From Georgenia thermotolerans (lineage in GTDB: Bacteria; Actinomycetota; Actinomycetes; Actinomycetales; Actinomycetaceae), in the NCBI RefSeq assembly GCF_009193185.1, contig NZ_VUKF01000045.1:1-37435 (forward strand): a DNA stretch of 37,435 bases. The letters run 5' to 3'. The notes beneath the pieces were generated by a model. It was not told where the DNA came from. It ran no database searches and was given only the letters and a program-made list of their open reading frames with translations. Numbering within the stretch: the stretch's first letter is position 1; the number at the start of each line of letters is the position of its first letter. Made by a program: the position numbers and the translations under genes. Positions 9,247-19,041 of the stretch are shown piece by piece.

Positions 9247-10758
9247 ATGTTGCTCGCCGAGCTGGTCGAGACCTCCGCCGCCGTCGCCGCCATCCGCTCC
9301 CGGCTGGAGAAGCGAGCCCTGCTCGCCGTCGCGCTGCGTGCCGCATCACCGGACGAGGTGGAGGTCGTCGCGTCCTACCTCTCCGGCCGGGCGCGCCAGC
9401 GGCGCACCGGCGTCGGCTGGCGCTCGCTGTCGGACCTGCCCGCCCCCGCCGAGACGGCGAGCCTGACACCGGCCGCGGTCGACGCCGCGCTCGAGGAGGT
9501 CGCCGCCCTGGCCGGCGCCGGGTCCCAGGCGGCCCGCGCGGACGCCGTCGCGCGTCTCTTCGCCGCCGCCACCGCCGAGGAGCAGCGTTTCCTGCGCGCC
9601 CTGATCTTCGGCGAGCTGCGCCAGGGCGCCCTGGACTCCCTCCTGCTCGACGCCATCGCCGCGGCCGCCGACGTCCCGCTCGCCGCGGTGCGCCGCGCCG
9701 CGATGTTCAGCGCCCTGTCCGGGCCCATCGCCGCCGCCGCGCTCACCGGCGGCGCGGAGGCCCTGGCCGCGTTCCGCCTGGAGGTCGGCCGGCCGGTGCG
9801 GCCCATGCTGGCCGCGAGCGCACCGGACGTCCCGGCCGCGCTGGCCAAGCTCGGCGGACCGGTCGCCGCGGACGGCAAGATCGACGGCATCCGCGTCCAG
9901 GTCCACCGGGCCGGCGACGACGTCGCCGTCTTCACCCGCTCCCTCGACGACATCACCGACCGGGTGCCCGAGCTGGTCGAGCTGGTCGCCGGGCTGGAGA
10001 CCGACGCCGTCGTGCTCGACGGCGAGGCGATCGCCCTCGACGCGGCCGGACGTCCCCGCCCCTTCCAGGAGACCGGCTCGCGCGCCATGAGCCGGGACGG
10101 CGCCGCCCTGCGCGACCAGGTACCGCTGACCGCGTACTTCTTCGACGTGCTCCACCTCGACGGCGCCGACCTCATCGACGCCCCCGCCGCCGACCGGTTC
10201 GCGGCCCTGTCCCGGGTGGTCCCGCCGGCCTCGATCGTCCCGCGGCGGGTGACCGCGGACCCGGCGGAGGTCCAGGACTTCTTCCGGCAGATGCTCGAGC
10301 GCGGCCACGAGGGCGTCGTCGTCAAGGACCTCGACGCCCCCTACGACGCCGGCCGGCGCGGCTCGGCCTGGGTCAAGGTCAAGCCACGGCACACCCTGGA
10401 CCTGGTCGTGCTCGCGGTGGAGTGGGGCAGCGGCCGGCGCCAGGGGTGGCTGTCGAACATCCACCTCGGCGCCCGCGACGGGGACGGGTTCGCGATGCTG
10501 GGCAAGACGTTCAAGGGGATGACCGACGAGATGCTCGCCTGGCAGACCGAGCGCTTCCTGCAGCTGGAGACCGGGCGCCACGGCCACGTCGTCACGCTGC
10601 GCCCCGAGCAGGTGGTGGAGGTGGCCTTCGACGGCATCCAGCGCTCCCCGCGCTACCCCGGCGGGCTCGCCCTCCGGTTCGCCCGGGTGCTGCGCTACCG
10701 CGACGACAAGACGGCGGCCGAGGCGGACACCATCGACACGGTGCGCGCGCTCGCCTGA
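9247..10758 (+). CDS. ligB: ATP-dependent DNA ligase (LigB type)
   Basis: 503-residue ligase. An N-terminal DNA-binding domain (to about residue 175) precedes the nucleotidyltransferase core: the AMP-accepting lysine is Lys211 in DGKIDGIRVQ (motif I, KxDG), followed by FTRSLDDIT (motif Ia/III region), LDGEAIALD (motif III), FFDVLHLDG and EGVVVKDL (motif IV), and WVKVKP (motif V). Size and the opening MLLAELVETSAAVA match actinobacterial LigB, an accessory ligase alongside the essential NAD-dependent LigA. No Ku or LigD-type primase domain is attached or adjacent, so a role in end joining is not supported. ATG 9247 lies only 7 bases after a -10-like CAGAAT, so a leaderless message is possible. 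Confidence 0.93.
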   Translation: MLLAELVETSAAVAAIRSRLEKRALLAVALRAASPDEVEVVASYLSGRARQRRTGVGWRSLSDLPAPAETASLTPAAVDAALEEVAALAGAGSQAARADAVARLFAAATAEEQRFLRALIFGELRQGALDSLLLDAIAAAADVPLAAVRRAAMFSALSGPIAAAALTGGAEALAAFRLEVGRPVRPMLAASAPDVPAALAKLGGPVAADGKIDGIRVQVHRAGDDVAVFTRSLDDITDRVPELVELVAGLETDAVVLDGEAIALDAAGRPRPFQETGSRAMSRDGAALRDQVPLTAYFFDVLHLDGADLIDAPAADRFAALSRVVPPASIVPRRVTADPAEVQDFFRQMLERGHEGVVVKDLDAPYDAGRRGSAWVKVKPRHTLDLVVLAVEWGSGRRQGWLSNIHLGARDGDGFAMLGKTFKGMTDEMLAWQTERFLQLETGRHGHVVTLRPEQVVEVAFDGIQRSPRYPGGLALRFARVLRYRDDKTAAEADTIDTVRALA

Positions 10759-10794
10759 ACGCCCCAGAGAGGCGGCCGGCGCGCCGTCGGGGCT

Positions 10795-10825
10795 TGACCA
10801 ACGCCGGGGCCGGCGGTGACCAACG
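10795..10825. promoter_or_regulatory. Paired TGACCAACG motifs upstream of the choline transporter
   Basis: TGACCAACG occurs at 10795-10803 and again at 10817-10825, a 22-base step that places both copies on the same side of the helix. They lie 37-67 bases before the predicted -35 box of the transporter gene, where an activator or repressor would bind. No named regulator can be assigned from this. Confidence 0.4.
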
Positions 10826-10861
10826 TCCCACCGTATTCACGGTGAGGTCTGCTACACGTCA

Positions 10862-10890
10862 TTGGATCGACGGTGGACCGCTCGTATGGT
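10862..10890 (+). promoter_or_regulatory. Predicted promoter of the BCCT transporter gene
   Basis: TTGGAT (10862-10867), 17-base spacer, TATGGT (10885-10890): a good match to the housekeeping sigma consensus in this GC-rich setting. It implies a leader of about 140 bases before the GTG at 11039, which contains no obvious coding frame. Confidence 0.55.
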
Positions 10891-11038
10891 GGAAGGCGAG
10901 CTAGTGTCCCCAACGGCGGCTGCACGGCTGGGTGTCTGCGCCGCCGGACTCGTTCTGATCGCTTCGGTTCCGCCATGGCTGCGGCGCGCGCCCAACCGGC
11001 CCGCCCGTGGACTTGGTCCCGAGGCGAAGGAGGAACGA

Positions 11039-13291
11039 GTGGCGGCTGACCACGACGTGACACCGACCGACGAAGCAACCCGTTCGACGATCGACCGCGG
11101 TCGATTCGGTGCCGTGGAGCGGCGGAAGCCCCGGGTCGACGACGACCGGCGGGCGCCGATCTCCAGCGCCGAGCTCAGCAAGGGGCCGACCGAGCTGGCG
11201 GAGAACCGCGGGGCGCGGGTCAACTGGCGGGTCTTCGTCATCTCGGCCGCCGTGATCGTCGCCTTCTCGCTGTGGGCCATGCTCGCCCCGACCAACGCCG
11301 CGGACGTCATGCGCGACGCGGTCCTGGGCATCGCGACGAACCTCGGCTGGGTCTACGTCGTGACGGTCGTCCTGGTGATCCTCTTCGTTCTCTGGGTCGC
11401 GTTCTCGAAAGAGGGCCGGGTGCGTCTCGGCCCGGACCACTCCCGCCCCCAGTACAAGCTGTTCACCTGGGTCGCCATGCTCTTCGGTGCCGGCGTCGGC
11501 ATCGACATGCTCTTCTACTCCGTCACGGGCCCGATCGCGCAGTACATGATGCCGCCCTCGGGCGACCCGCAGTCCGCCCAGGCCGCCCAGGACGCCGTCG
11601 TCTGGACGATGTTCCACTACGGCATCTCCGGCTGGGCGATGTACTCCCTGCTCGGCATGGCGATGGGCTACTTCGCCTACCGGTGGGGCATGCCGCTGTC
11701 GATCCGCGCGGCCCTGTACCCCCTGCTCGGCAAGCGGGTGCGCGGCGCGGCCGGCGACGCCATCGACATCTTCGCCCTCATCGGCACCATCTTCGGCGTC
11801 GCGACCTCCATGGGCATCGGCGTCGTCCTGCTCAACGTCGGCTTCTCCTGGCTGTTCGGGCTGCCCGAGGGCCTGGGCCTGCAGATCGCGCTGGTGCTGG
11901 TCGCCGTCGTCATGACCGTCGCCGGCTGCCTGTCCGGCGTGGACAAGGGCATCCGGCTGGTCTCCGAGCTCAACATCGGCATCGCGGCCGCGATGATGCT
12001 GTACATCCTGGTCACCGGGAAGACCGCGTTCCTGCTCAACGCCCTGGTCGCCAACATCGGCCGGTTCCTCGGCACCCTGCCCGAGCGCACGCTGGAGACC
12101 TTCGCCTACGAGCCGGGCGGCGCGGACTGGATGGGCGGCTGGACGCTGTTCTTCTGGGCGTTCTGGCTGGCGTGGGGCCCGTTCGTCGGGCTGTTCCTGG
12201 CCCGCATCTCCCGCGGCCGCACCCTGCGCGAGTTCGTCATCGCCGCCATCACCGCCCCGGTGCTGTGCGACTTCATCATCGTGTCGATCTTCGGCAACTC
12301 CGCCCTGTCGGTGGTCATGGGCGGGAACACCGACTTCGCCGAGCTCGCCATCGCCCAGCCGGAGCAGGGCTGGTACGCCCTGCTGGAGATGTTCCCCGGC
12401 GCGGCGTTCCTCATCGGCCTGGCGACGCTGTCCGGCCTGCTGTTCTACCTCACCAGCGCCAACTCCGGCGCCATGGTGATGGCGAACTTCTCCTCCACCA
12501 TCCCCGACCCCGCCCAGGACGGCGCGAAGTGGCTGCGCATCTTCTGGGCCGTGGTAACCGCGCTGCTGACGATCGCCATGCTCGTCGCCGGCGGCGTGAC
12601 CACGATGGAGCACGCCACACTGATCTTCGCCTTCCCGGTGACGATCATCGCCTACCTGGTCATGGCCTCCTTCCTCAAGGTGCTGCGGATGGAGCGGGCC
12701 GAGCGCGAGGGCCTGGTGATCCGCCGCCGCTCGGCCGCCGCGCACGGCGGGCAGGTGCCGGAGAAGACGTGGAAGCAGCGCATGGCGCAGCTGCGGTCCT
12801 ACCCCTCCAAGCGGACCGTCTCCCAGTTCATGGAGCGCACGGTGCAGCCGGCGCTGTCCGCCGTCGCCGCGGAGTTCCGCGAGCAGGGCTACGACGCGAC
12901 GCTGTCGACGACGCCGAACGCCGAGACCGGCATCGACGAGCACACCCTCGTGGTCAACATGGCCGAGCACCGCGACTTCCACTACCAGGCGGCGGCGGTA
13001 GAGGCGCAGGTGCCGCGCATCGGCGGGCGGCCCATGCCCGCGGGCGACGACGTCTTCTACAAGGTGGAGGTCTTCACCCAGACGGGCACCGAGGGCTACG
13101 ACCTCATGGGCCTGACCCAGCAGCAGGTCATCAACGACGTGCTGGACCGCTACGAGGCGCACCTGTCGTTCCTCAGCTACTCCAGCGAGCACGACTACGC
13201 CTCGGTCCTGACCCCGGCGGTGCCGACCACCACCGGCGCCACGCCGATCGTGCCCGTGGTCGCCGACGACGTCGAGCGCGTCACGGACTGA
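11039..13291 (+). CDS. betT: BCCT-family transporter, BetT-like choline transporter
   Basis: 750-residue membrane transporter for quaternary amines. The GTG at 11039 is fixed by AAGGAGG (11027-11033) five bases upstream; a longer frame exists but lacks such a site. After a 60-residue charged N-terminus come about 12 membrane segments. GAGVGIDMLFYS (150-161) is the glycine-rich stretch of the family; the Asp in it resembles proton-coupled BetT rather than sodium-coupled BetP. FFWAFWLAWGPFVGLFLARIS is the family's aromatic signature region. A cytoplasmic tail of nearly 200 residues with an alpha/beta look matches the long C-terminal domain of BetT, thought to sense osmotic state. No betA/betB genes are nearby, so whether choline is oxidised here is unknown. 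Confidence 0.9.
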   Translation: MAADHDVTPTDEATRSTIDRGRFGAVERRKPRVDDDRRAPISSAELSKGPTELAENRGARVNWRVFVISAAVIVAFSLWAMLAPTNAADVMRDAVLGIATNLGWVYVVTVVLVILFVLWVAFSKEGRVRLGPDHSRPQYKLFTWVAMLFGAGVGIDMLFYSVTGPIAQYMMPPSGDPQSAQAAQDAVVWTMFHYGISGWAMYSLLGMAMGYFAYRWGMPLSIRAALYPLLGKRVRGAAGDAIDIFALIGTIFGVATSMGIGVVLLNVGFSWLFGLPEGLGLQIALVLVAVVMTVAGCLSGVDKGIRLVSELNIGIAAAMMLYILVTGKTAFLLNALVANIGRFLGTLPERTLETFAYEPGGADWMGGWTLFFWAFWLAWGPFVGLFLARISRGRTLREFVIAAITAPVLCDFIIVSIFGNSALSVVMGGNTDFAELAIAQPEQGWYALLEMFPGAAFLIGLATLSGLLFYLTSANSGAMVMANFSSTIPDPAQDGAKWLRIFWAVVTALLTIAMLVAGGVTTMEHATLIFAFPVTIIAYLVMASFLKVLRMERAEREGLVIRRRSAAAHGGQVPEKTWKQRMAQLRSYPSKRTVSQFMERTVQPALSAVAAEFREQGYDATLSTTPNAETGIDEHTLVVNMAEHRDFHYQAAAVEAQVPRIGGRPMPAGDDVFYKVEVFTQTGTEGYDLMGLTQQQVINDVLDRYEAHLSFLSYSSEHDYASVLTPAVPTTTGATPIVPVVADDVERVTD

Positions 13292-13303
13292 CACGCGCCC
13301 GGT

Positions 13304-13343
13304 GCGGCCCGACGGCGCAAGGTGCCTTGCGCCGTCGGGCCGC
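13304..13343. terminator. Bidirectional terminator hairpin between betT and the alcohol dehydrogenase
   Basis: A perfect inverted repeat with arms 13304-13322 and 13325-13343 and a 2-base centre, lying 12 bases after the transporter stop and 17 before the convergent dehydrogenase stop. No U-tract follows on either strand, which is common in high-GC actinobacteria. Confidence 0.8.
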
Positions 13344-13360
13344 CGGCGTCTCGCGGGCCG

Positions 13361-14299
13361 CTACGGCACGGCGACGAGCCGGCCCGCGACCCCGCCCACC
13401 CGCAGGCGCTCGAGCCCGTCGGGGATCTCGTCGAAGCCGATGGTGGTCAGCAACGGGTCCACCGTGCCCGAGGCGAAGAGCTCGTAGACGGCGGCGATGT
13501 CCGCGTTCGTCCCGCCCTTGGACCCCACCAGCGTGACGGTGTTGAGGATCAGGGTGTTGATGCTGATCGTCGCCTCCAGCGTGCCCATGCCCACCTGCAC
13601 CACCCGGCCGCCGGGGCGGACGGCCTCCATCGCCCCGGCCGTCGTGCCGAAGCCGGCGAAGTCGACGACGACGTCCGGCTGGAACGCCTTGAGGTCGAGC
13701 ACGTCCCTGACCACCTCGCGCGCGCCGAGCTCCCGCGCCAGCGGCCACACGGCCTCGTTGACCTCCGCGACGTAGACCTCCGCGCCCACCGCGCGCGCGA
13801 AGGCGGCGCCGAGCTGGCCGAGCCCGCCCAGGCCGACGATGCCGACCTTGCTGCCGGCGCCGACCTGCCCCTCGACGACGACCGCGTGGTAGGAGGTCAT
13901 GCCGGCGTCGGTGCCCGCGGCGCCCTGGGCGAAGGAGACGTTGTCGGGGATCGGCACGAGGTCCTCCGCGCGCGCGACCGCCCGGTGCGAGTAGCCGCCG
14001 TCACGGCCGAACCCCGGGGCGGTGGCGCTGAGCGGGTTGATCCCGACCCGGGCGCCGAGCTCGGCGCCGTCCACACCGGGGCCGACCTCGACGACGACGC
14101 CCGCGACCTCGTGGCCCAGGGTGAGCGGGACGGTCGCGAGCTGGGCGCGCCACAGCGGGTCGGTCATCACCCCGACGTCGGTGTGGCACAGCCCGGCGGC
14201 CCGGATCTCGACGACGACCTCGCCGGGCCCGGCGACCGGCTCGGGGACCTCGCGGAGCTCGAGCGGCGCTCCGGTCGCGATGAACTGCCAAGCCTTCAT
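13361..14299 (-). CDS. Zinc-type alcohol dehydrogenase (MDR superfamily), compact form
   Basis: 312 residues. Catalytic-zinc ligands are visible: Cys38 in GLCHTD, His63/Glu64 in GHEVAG, and probably Asp131 in TDAGMTSYHAV. The coenzyme loop GLGGLGQLG (about 156-164) follows. The four-cysteine lobe that binds structural zinc in most MDR alcohol dehydrogenases is absent: between residues 85 and 105 there is only INPLSATAPGFGRDGGYSH. The protein is correspondingly shorter than the usual 340. Likely an NAD(P)-dependent alcohol or aldehyde reductase of unknown substrate. ATG 14299 has AGGAGGA 8 bases upstream. Confidence 0.92.
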   Translation of the reverse strand: MKAWQFIATGAPLELREVPEPVAGPGEVVVEIRAAGLCHTDVGVMTDPLWRAQLATVPLTLGHEVAGVVVEVGPGVDGAELGARVGINPLSATAPGFGRDGGYSHRAVARAEDLVPIPDNVSFAQGAAGTDAGMTSYHAVVVEGQVGAGSKVGIVGLGGLGQLGAAFARAVGAEVYVAEVNEAVWPLARELGAREVVRDVLDLKAFQPDVVVDFAGFGTTAGAMEAVRPGGRVVQVGMGTLEATISINTLILNTVTLVGSKGGTNADIAAVYELFASGTVDPLLTTIGFDEIPDGLERLRVGGVAGRLVAVP

Positions 14300-14422
14300 G
14301 GTGGGTCTTCCTCCTCGTGCGCGGCGCGCCCGCCCGGCCGGTGCCGGGCGCCGGGGCGGTCCGGTCCTGCCCCTCATCCTGGCCGCACGGCGGGGCCGGG
14401 CTGCGGGTCCTTGGTCCGGCCG

Positions 14423-14474
14423 CGCCTCACAGCCGGCACACGTCCCGGCCGTCGCCTCACAGCCGGTGCACGTC
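14423..14474. repeat. 22-bp direct repeat, 30-bp period, covering a stop codon
   Basis: CGCCTCACAGCCGGCACACG (start of copy at 14423-14444) recurs at 14453-14474 with 20 of 22 bases the same. The second copy contains the TGA and last codons of the small leftward gene; the first copy is a downstream echo of that gene end. Confidence 0.75.
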
Positions 14475-14729
14475 GCGTGCGGGGACCCACACCCCGCGCA
14501 GCGCCGCCCGCGGGTCGTCGACGAGGACGAGCACCAGCGGGGTCGTCCACGCCGTCGCCACCGCCTCGCGCACCTCCGCGCCGTCCTGGGACCAGTCCAG
14601 CCGCACCCGCACCGGCACGGGCTGGTCCGCCCGGGTGAAGCGCGCGGGCACCGCGCGGGCGTTGAGGATCCGCTGGTGCCCCGCCCACCAGGGGGCCACA
14701 CCGTCCGCACCACGCGCCACACCGCTCAT
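14457..14729 (-). CDS. Small protein of unknown function, divergent from the ATPase operon
   Basis: 90 residues from ATG 14729 (MSGVARGADGVAPWWAGHQR...). It has an organised, non-low-complexity sequence: a Trp pair, a charged middle (PVRVRLDWSQDGAEVREAVA) and a hydrophobic strand TTPLVLVLVDDP, ending GVWVPARDVHRL. This looks like a small alpha/beta protein, but I do not recognise it. An upstream extension to 14780 exists without a better ribosome site. Its start lies 118 bases from the V/A-ATPase operon start, so the two share a divergent control region. Confidence 0.6.
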   Translation of the reverse strand: MSGVARGADGVAPWWAGHQRILNARAVPARFTRADQPVPVRVRLDWSQDGAEVREAVATAWTTPLVLVLVDDPRAALRGVWVPARDVHRL

Positions 14730-14847
14730 CGTACGCCTGTTCGAACCCGCGTCTGGTGCCGCGACGCGGGGACGTGCCAATGCCTGCTCACCACGGGGCG
14801 GGCGGATCTACGCTGGTCGGGTCGTGCGCCGACGATGGGGAGGCCAC

Positions 14848-15285
14848 ATGCCGCGGGCCCGGGACATCCTGCAGCGCTTCCGCCCCGCCGGGACGCCGGG
14901 CGCCGCCGCGCCCGCCGGGGTCCCGGCGGACCGCGTGACCGAGATGGCCGCCGAGCTCGAGCCCGTGCTCGCCCGGCTGGCGGAGGCCCAGGCGGAGGCG
15001 GACCAGGTGCGCGCCGCGGCCCGGCAGGAGGCCGAGCGCCGGCGCCGTGAGGCGGCCGAGCTGGCCGCCGCGCTGGTGGCGACGGCCCGGCGCGAGGCCG
15101 CCGCGGAGCGGGCCGACGCCGCCTTGCACACCACCCGCCGCGCCGAGGCCGAGGCGGCGGCCGTGCGGGCGCAGGCCGAACGCGAGGCGGCCGCCGTGCG
15201 CGCCCGCTCCGCCGACCGCCTGGCCGGCTACGTCGAACGGGTCCTGACCGCCACCCGGGCCGCGATGGAGGAGGCCGGGCCGTGA
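14848..15285 (+). CDS. V/A-type ATPase subunit G/H (peripheral-stalk coiled coil)
   Basis: 145 residues, first gene of the ATPase operon. After a Pro/Ala-rich start (1-28) the rest is one long Ala/Arg/Glu helix with heptad-like spacing and no aromatic core, as in the G (AhaH/NtpF) subunit that pairs with E to form the peripheral stalk. Identity rests on composition, length and position, since this subunit is poorly conserved. ATG 14848 has GGGAGG four bases upstream, the strongest ribosome site of the operon. Its TGA overlaps the GTG of the next gene by 4 bases. Confidence 0.75.
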   Translation: MPRARDILQRFRPAGTPGAAAPAGVPADRVTEMAAELEPVLARLAEAQAEADQVRAAARQEAERRRREAAELAAALVATARREAAAERADAALHTTRRAEAEAAAVRAQAEREAAAVRARSADRLAGYVERVLTATRAAMEEAGP

Positions 15286-16212
15286 GCAGGTCCTGGGTGG
15301 CCGGCGTCGTGCGGGCCAAGGCGCTGGCCCGCCGGCGCCTGGGACCAGCCGGGGCCCGCGCACTGGCCGCCCAGCCGGGCCCGGAGGCCGCGGTCACGGC
15401 GCTCGCCGCCACGCCCTACGGCCACGACGTCCACCCGGGGCAGGACCTCGGCACCGCCCAGCACGCCGTCGGCGCCGCGCTGCTGTGGGACCTGCGCGTC
15501 CTGGCCGGCTGGCTGCCGCGCGGCGGCGCCGACGTCGTCCGGCTCCTCGCAGGCGGGTTCGAGGTGGCCAACGTCGACGAGCACCTCGCCCGGCTCCGCG
15601 GCGCCCCGGCCCGCCCGCCCTACCGGCTCGGCACGCTCGACACCGCCTGGGCGCGCCTCGCCGCGACCACGTCAGCGGCCGCCGTCGCCGAGGTCCTCGC
15701 CACCTCCTCGTGGCGCCTGCGTGGGGCCCGCACCCCCCGCGAGGTCGCCCTCGGCCTGCGCCTGGCGTGGGCCGACGCCGTCATCACCGGGGTGCCGGAG
15801 GCGGCCGGCTGGGCGCGGGCCGGCGCGGCGCTGGTCGTGCTGCGGGAGGTCGTCGCCGAGCACCGGCGGCTCGCGCCCGGCACGGCCCGGCTGGCGACGG
15901 CGATCCTCGGCCCCGGCCTCGAACGCGTCCTGGACCACGGTGCGGCCGACCTGCCGGCGCTGCGCCGCGGCCTGCCCCAGGACGTCCGCTGGCTCCTCGA
16001 CGACGTCGAGAGCGTCGCCGACCTGTGGCGCGCCGAGGTGGCCTGGGTGCACCGGGTGGAGCGGGAGGGCTTCGCGCTGCTGCGCGGGTCGGGCTACGAC
16101 CGGCGCCCGGTGGTCGGGGCGATCGCCGTGCTGGCCGGCGACGCCTGGCGGGTGCGGGCCGCGTTGGAGGCGGCCGGCCGCGGCGGGACGGGCGCGTCGT
16201 TGGAGGCCTTCG

Positions 16213-16226
<14 letters not shown>
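15282..16226 (+). CDS. ntpC: V/A-type ATPase subunit C (d/AC39)
   Basis: 314 residues, GTG start overlapping the previous stop (GTGA). Almost entirely helical, without membrane segments, fitting the funnel-shaped C/d subunit that couples the central stalk (D/F) to the K ring. Motifs typical of the family include the repeated Tyr/Leu-rich helices and an ALLWDLRVLAGWLP segment. It is divergent, so the assignment leans on length and location between a stalk gene and subunit I. The stop overlaps the next ATG by 14 bases. Confidence 0.82.
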
Positions 16227-18247
<2,021 letters not shown>

Positions 18248-18248
<1 letters not shown>

Positions 18249-18532
18249 TGGACCCGGCGGCCGCCGGCGACGCCGCACCCGTCATCGAGGGCGCGGCCGC
18301 CGTGCCGGACGGCGCGGGCCGGGTCGCCGTCCTCGGCGCGCCGGCCGCGGTCACCGGCTTCGGGCTGGCCGGCGCGCTCGTGCTGCCCGCCGAGGACGAC
18401 GCGGCGGTGCGGGCGGCCTGGGCCGCCCTGCCGGCCGACGTCGAGGTCGTCGTCCTCACCGCGCCGGCCGCCCGCGCCCTGGGCGAGGCCCGGCTCGCCC
18501 GCCCCCTGCCCCTCACGGTGGTCATGCCGTGA
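18248..18532 (+). CDS. V/A-type ATPase subunit F (central stalk)
   Basis: 94 residues; ATG shares one base with the ntpK stop (TGATG). The core begins RVAVLGAPAAVTGFGLAGALVLP (25-47), the Rossmann-like first strand and GFxLAG turn of subunit F, which binds D at the base of the head and can modulate ATP hydrolysis. A 24-residue Ala/Asp-rich leader precedes it. A later strand (EVVVLT) and the final PLPLTVVMP complete the small fold. Its stop overlaps the next GTG (GTGA). Confidence 0.85.
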
Positions 18533-19041
18533 CCACGACGACCGACCCGCTCGCCCCCGTCCGCGACGCCCTGCTCGCCCGGGCCCGGGCCGACGCCGAC
18601 CGGGTCGTCGGCGAGGCCGCCGCGGAGGCCGCCCGCACCGTTGCCGCCGCCCGGGCCGAGGCCGACGCCGTCCGCGCCCAGGCCCGGGCCGAGGGCGCCG
18701 CGGAGGGCGAGGCGCGGCTGGTCGCCGAGCGGACCCGGGCGCGGCGGGAGGCCCGCGGCATCGTCCTGGCCGCCCAGCGGGCGGCGTACGAGGAGCTGCG
18801 CGCCGCGGCGCACGAGGCGCTGGCCACCCTGCGGGCGGACCCGGCCTACCCCGCCTGGCGGGACCGGGCCGGCGCCCGCCTGCGCGCCGCGCTCGGCCCG
18901 GGAGCCCAGGTCCACGAGCTGCCCGGCGGCGGCGTGGCGGCCGAGACGCCGGGGCGTCGCGCCGCCGTCGCGCTCACCGACCTCGCCGACCGGGCGCTGG
19001 ACGGGCTCGGTGCCGACCTCGCAGGGCTGTGGGCGCCGTGA
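18529..19041 (+). CDS. ntpE: V/A-type ATPase subunit E (peripheral stalk)
   Basis: 170 residues from GTG. A long Ala/Arg/Glu helix (about 10-100, with ARAEADAVRAQARAEGAAEG) leads to a compact C-terminal alpha/beta part (VHELPGGGVAAETPGRRAAV, then ALTDLADRALDGLGADLAGLW). This is the layout of subunit E, whose C-terminus grips the A/B head. Known E subunits end with a similar 'T-hydrophobic-R-hydrophobic' block. Overlaps the next gene by 4 bases. Confidence 0.85.
   Translation: MTTTTDPLAPVRDALLARARADADRVVGEAAAEAARTVAAARAEADAVRAQARAEGAAEGEARLVAERTRARREARGIVLAAQRAAYEELRAAAHEALATLRADPAYPAWRDRAGARLRAALGPGAQVHELPGGGVAAETPGRRAAVALTDLADRALDGLGADLAGLWAP

Noticed and set aside
9247-10758. Ligase as part of a non-homologous end-joining (Ku/LigD) cluster
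   Set aside because: No Ku, primase or nuclease gene nearby; the domain layout is that of stand-alone LigB.
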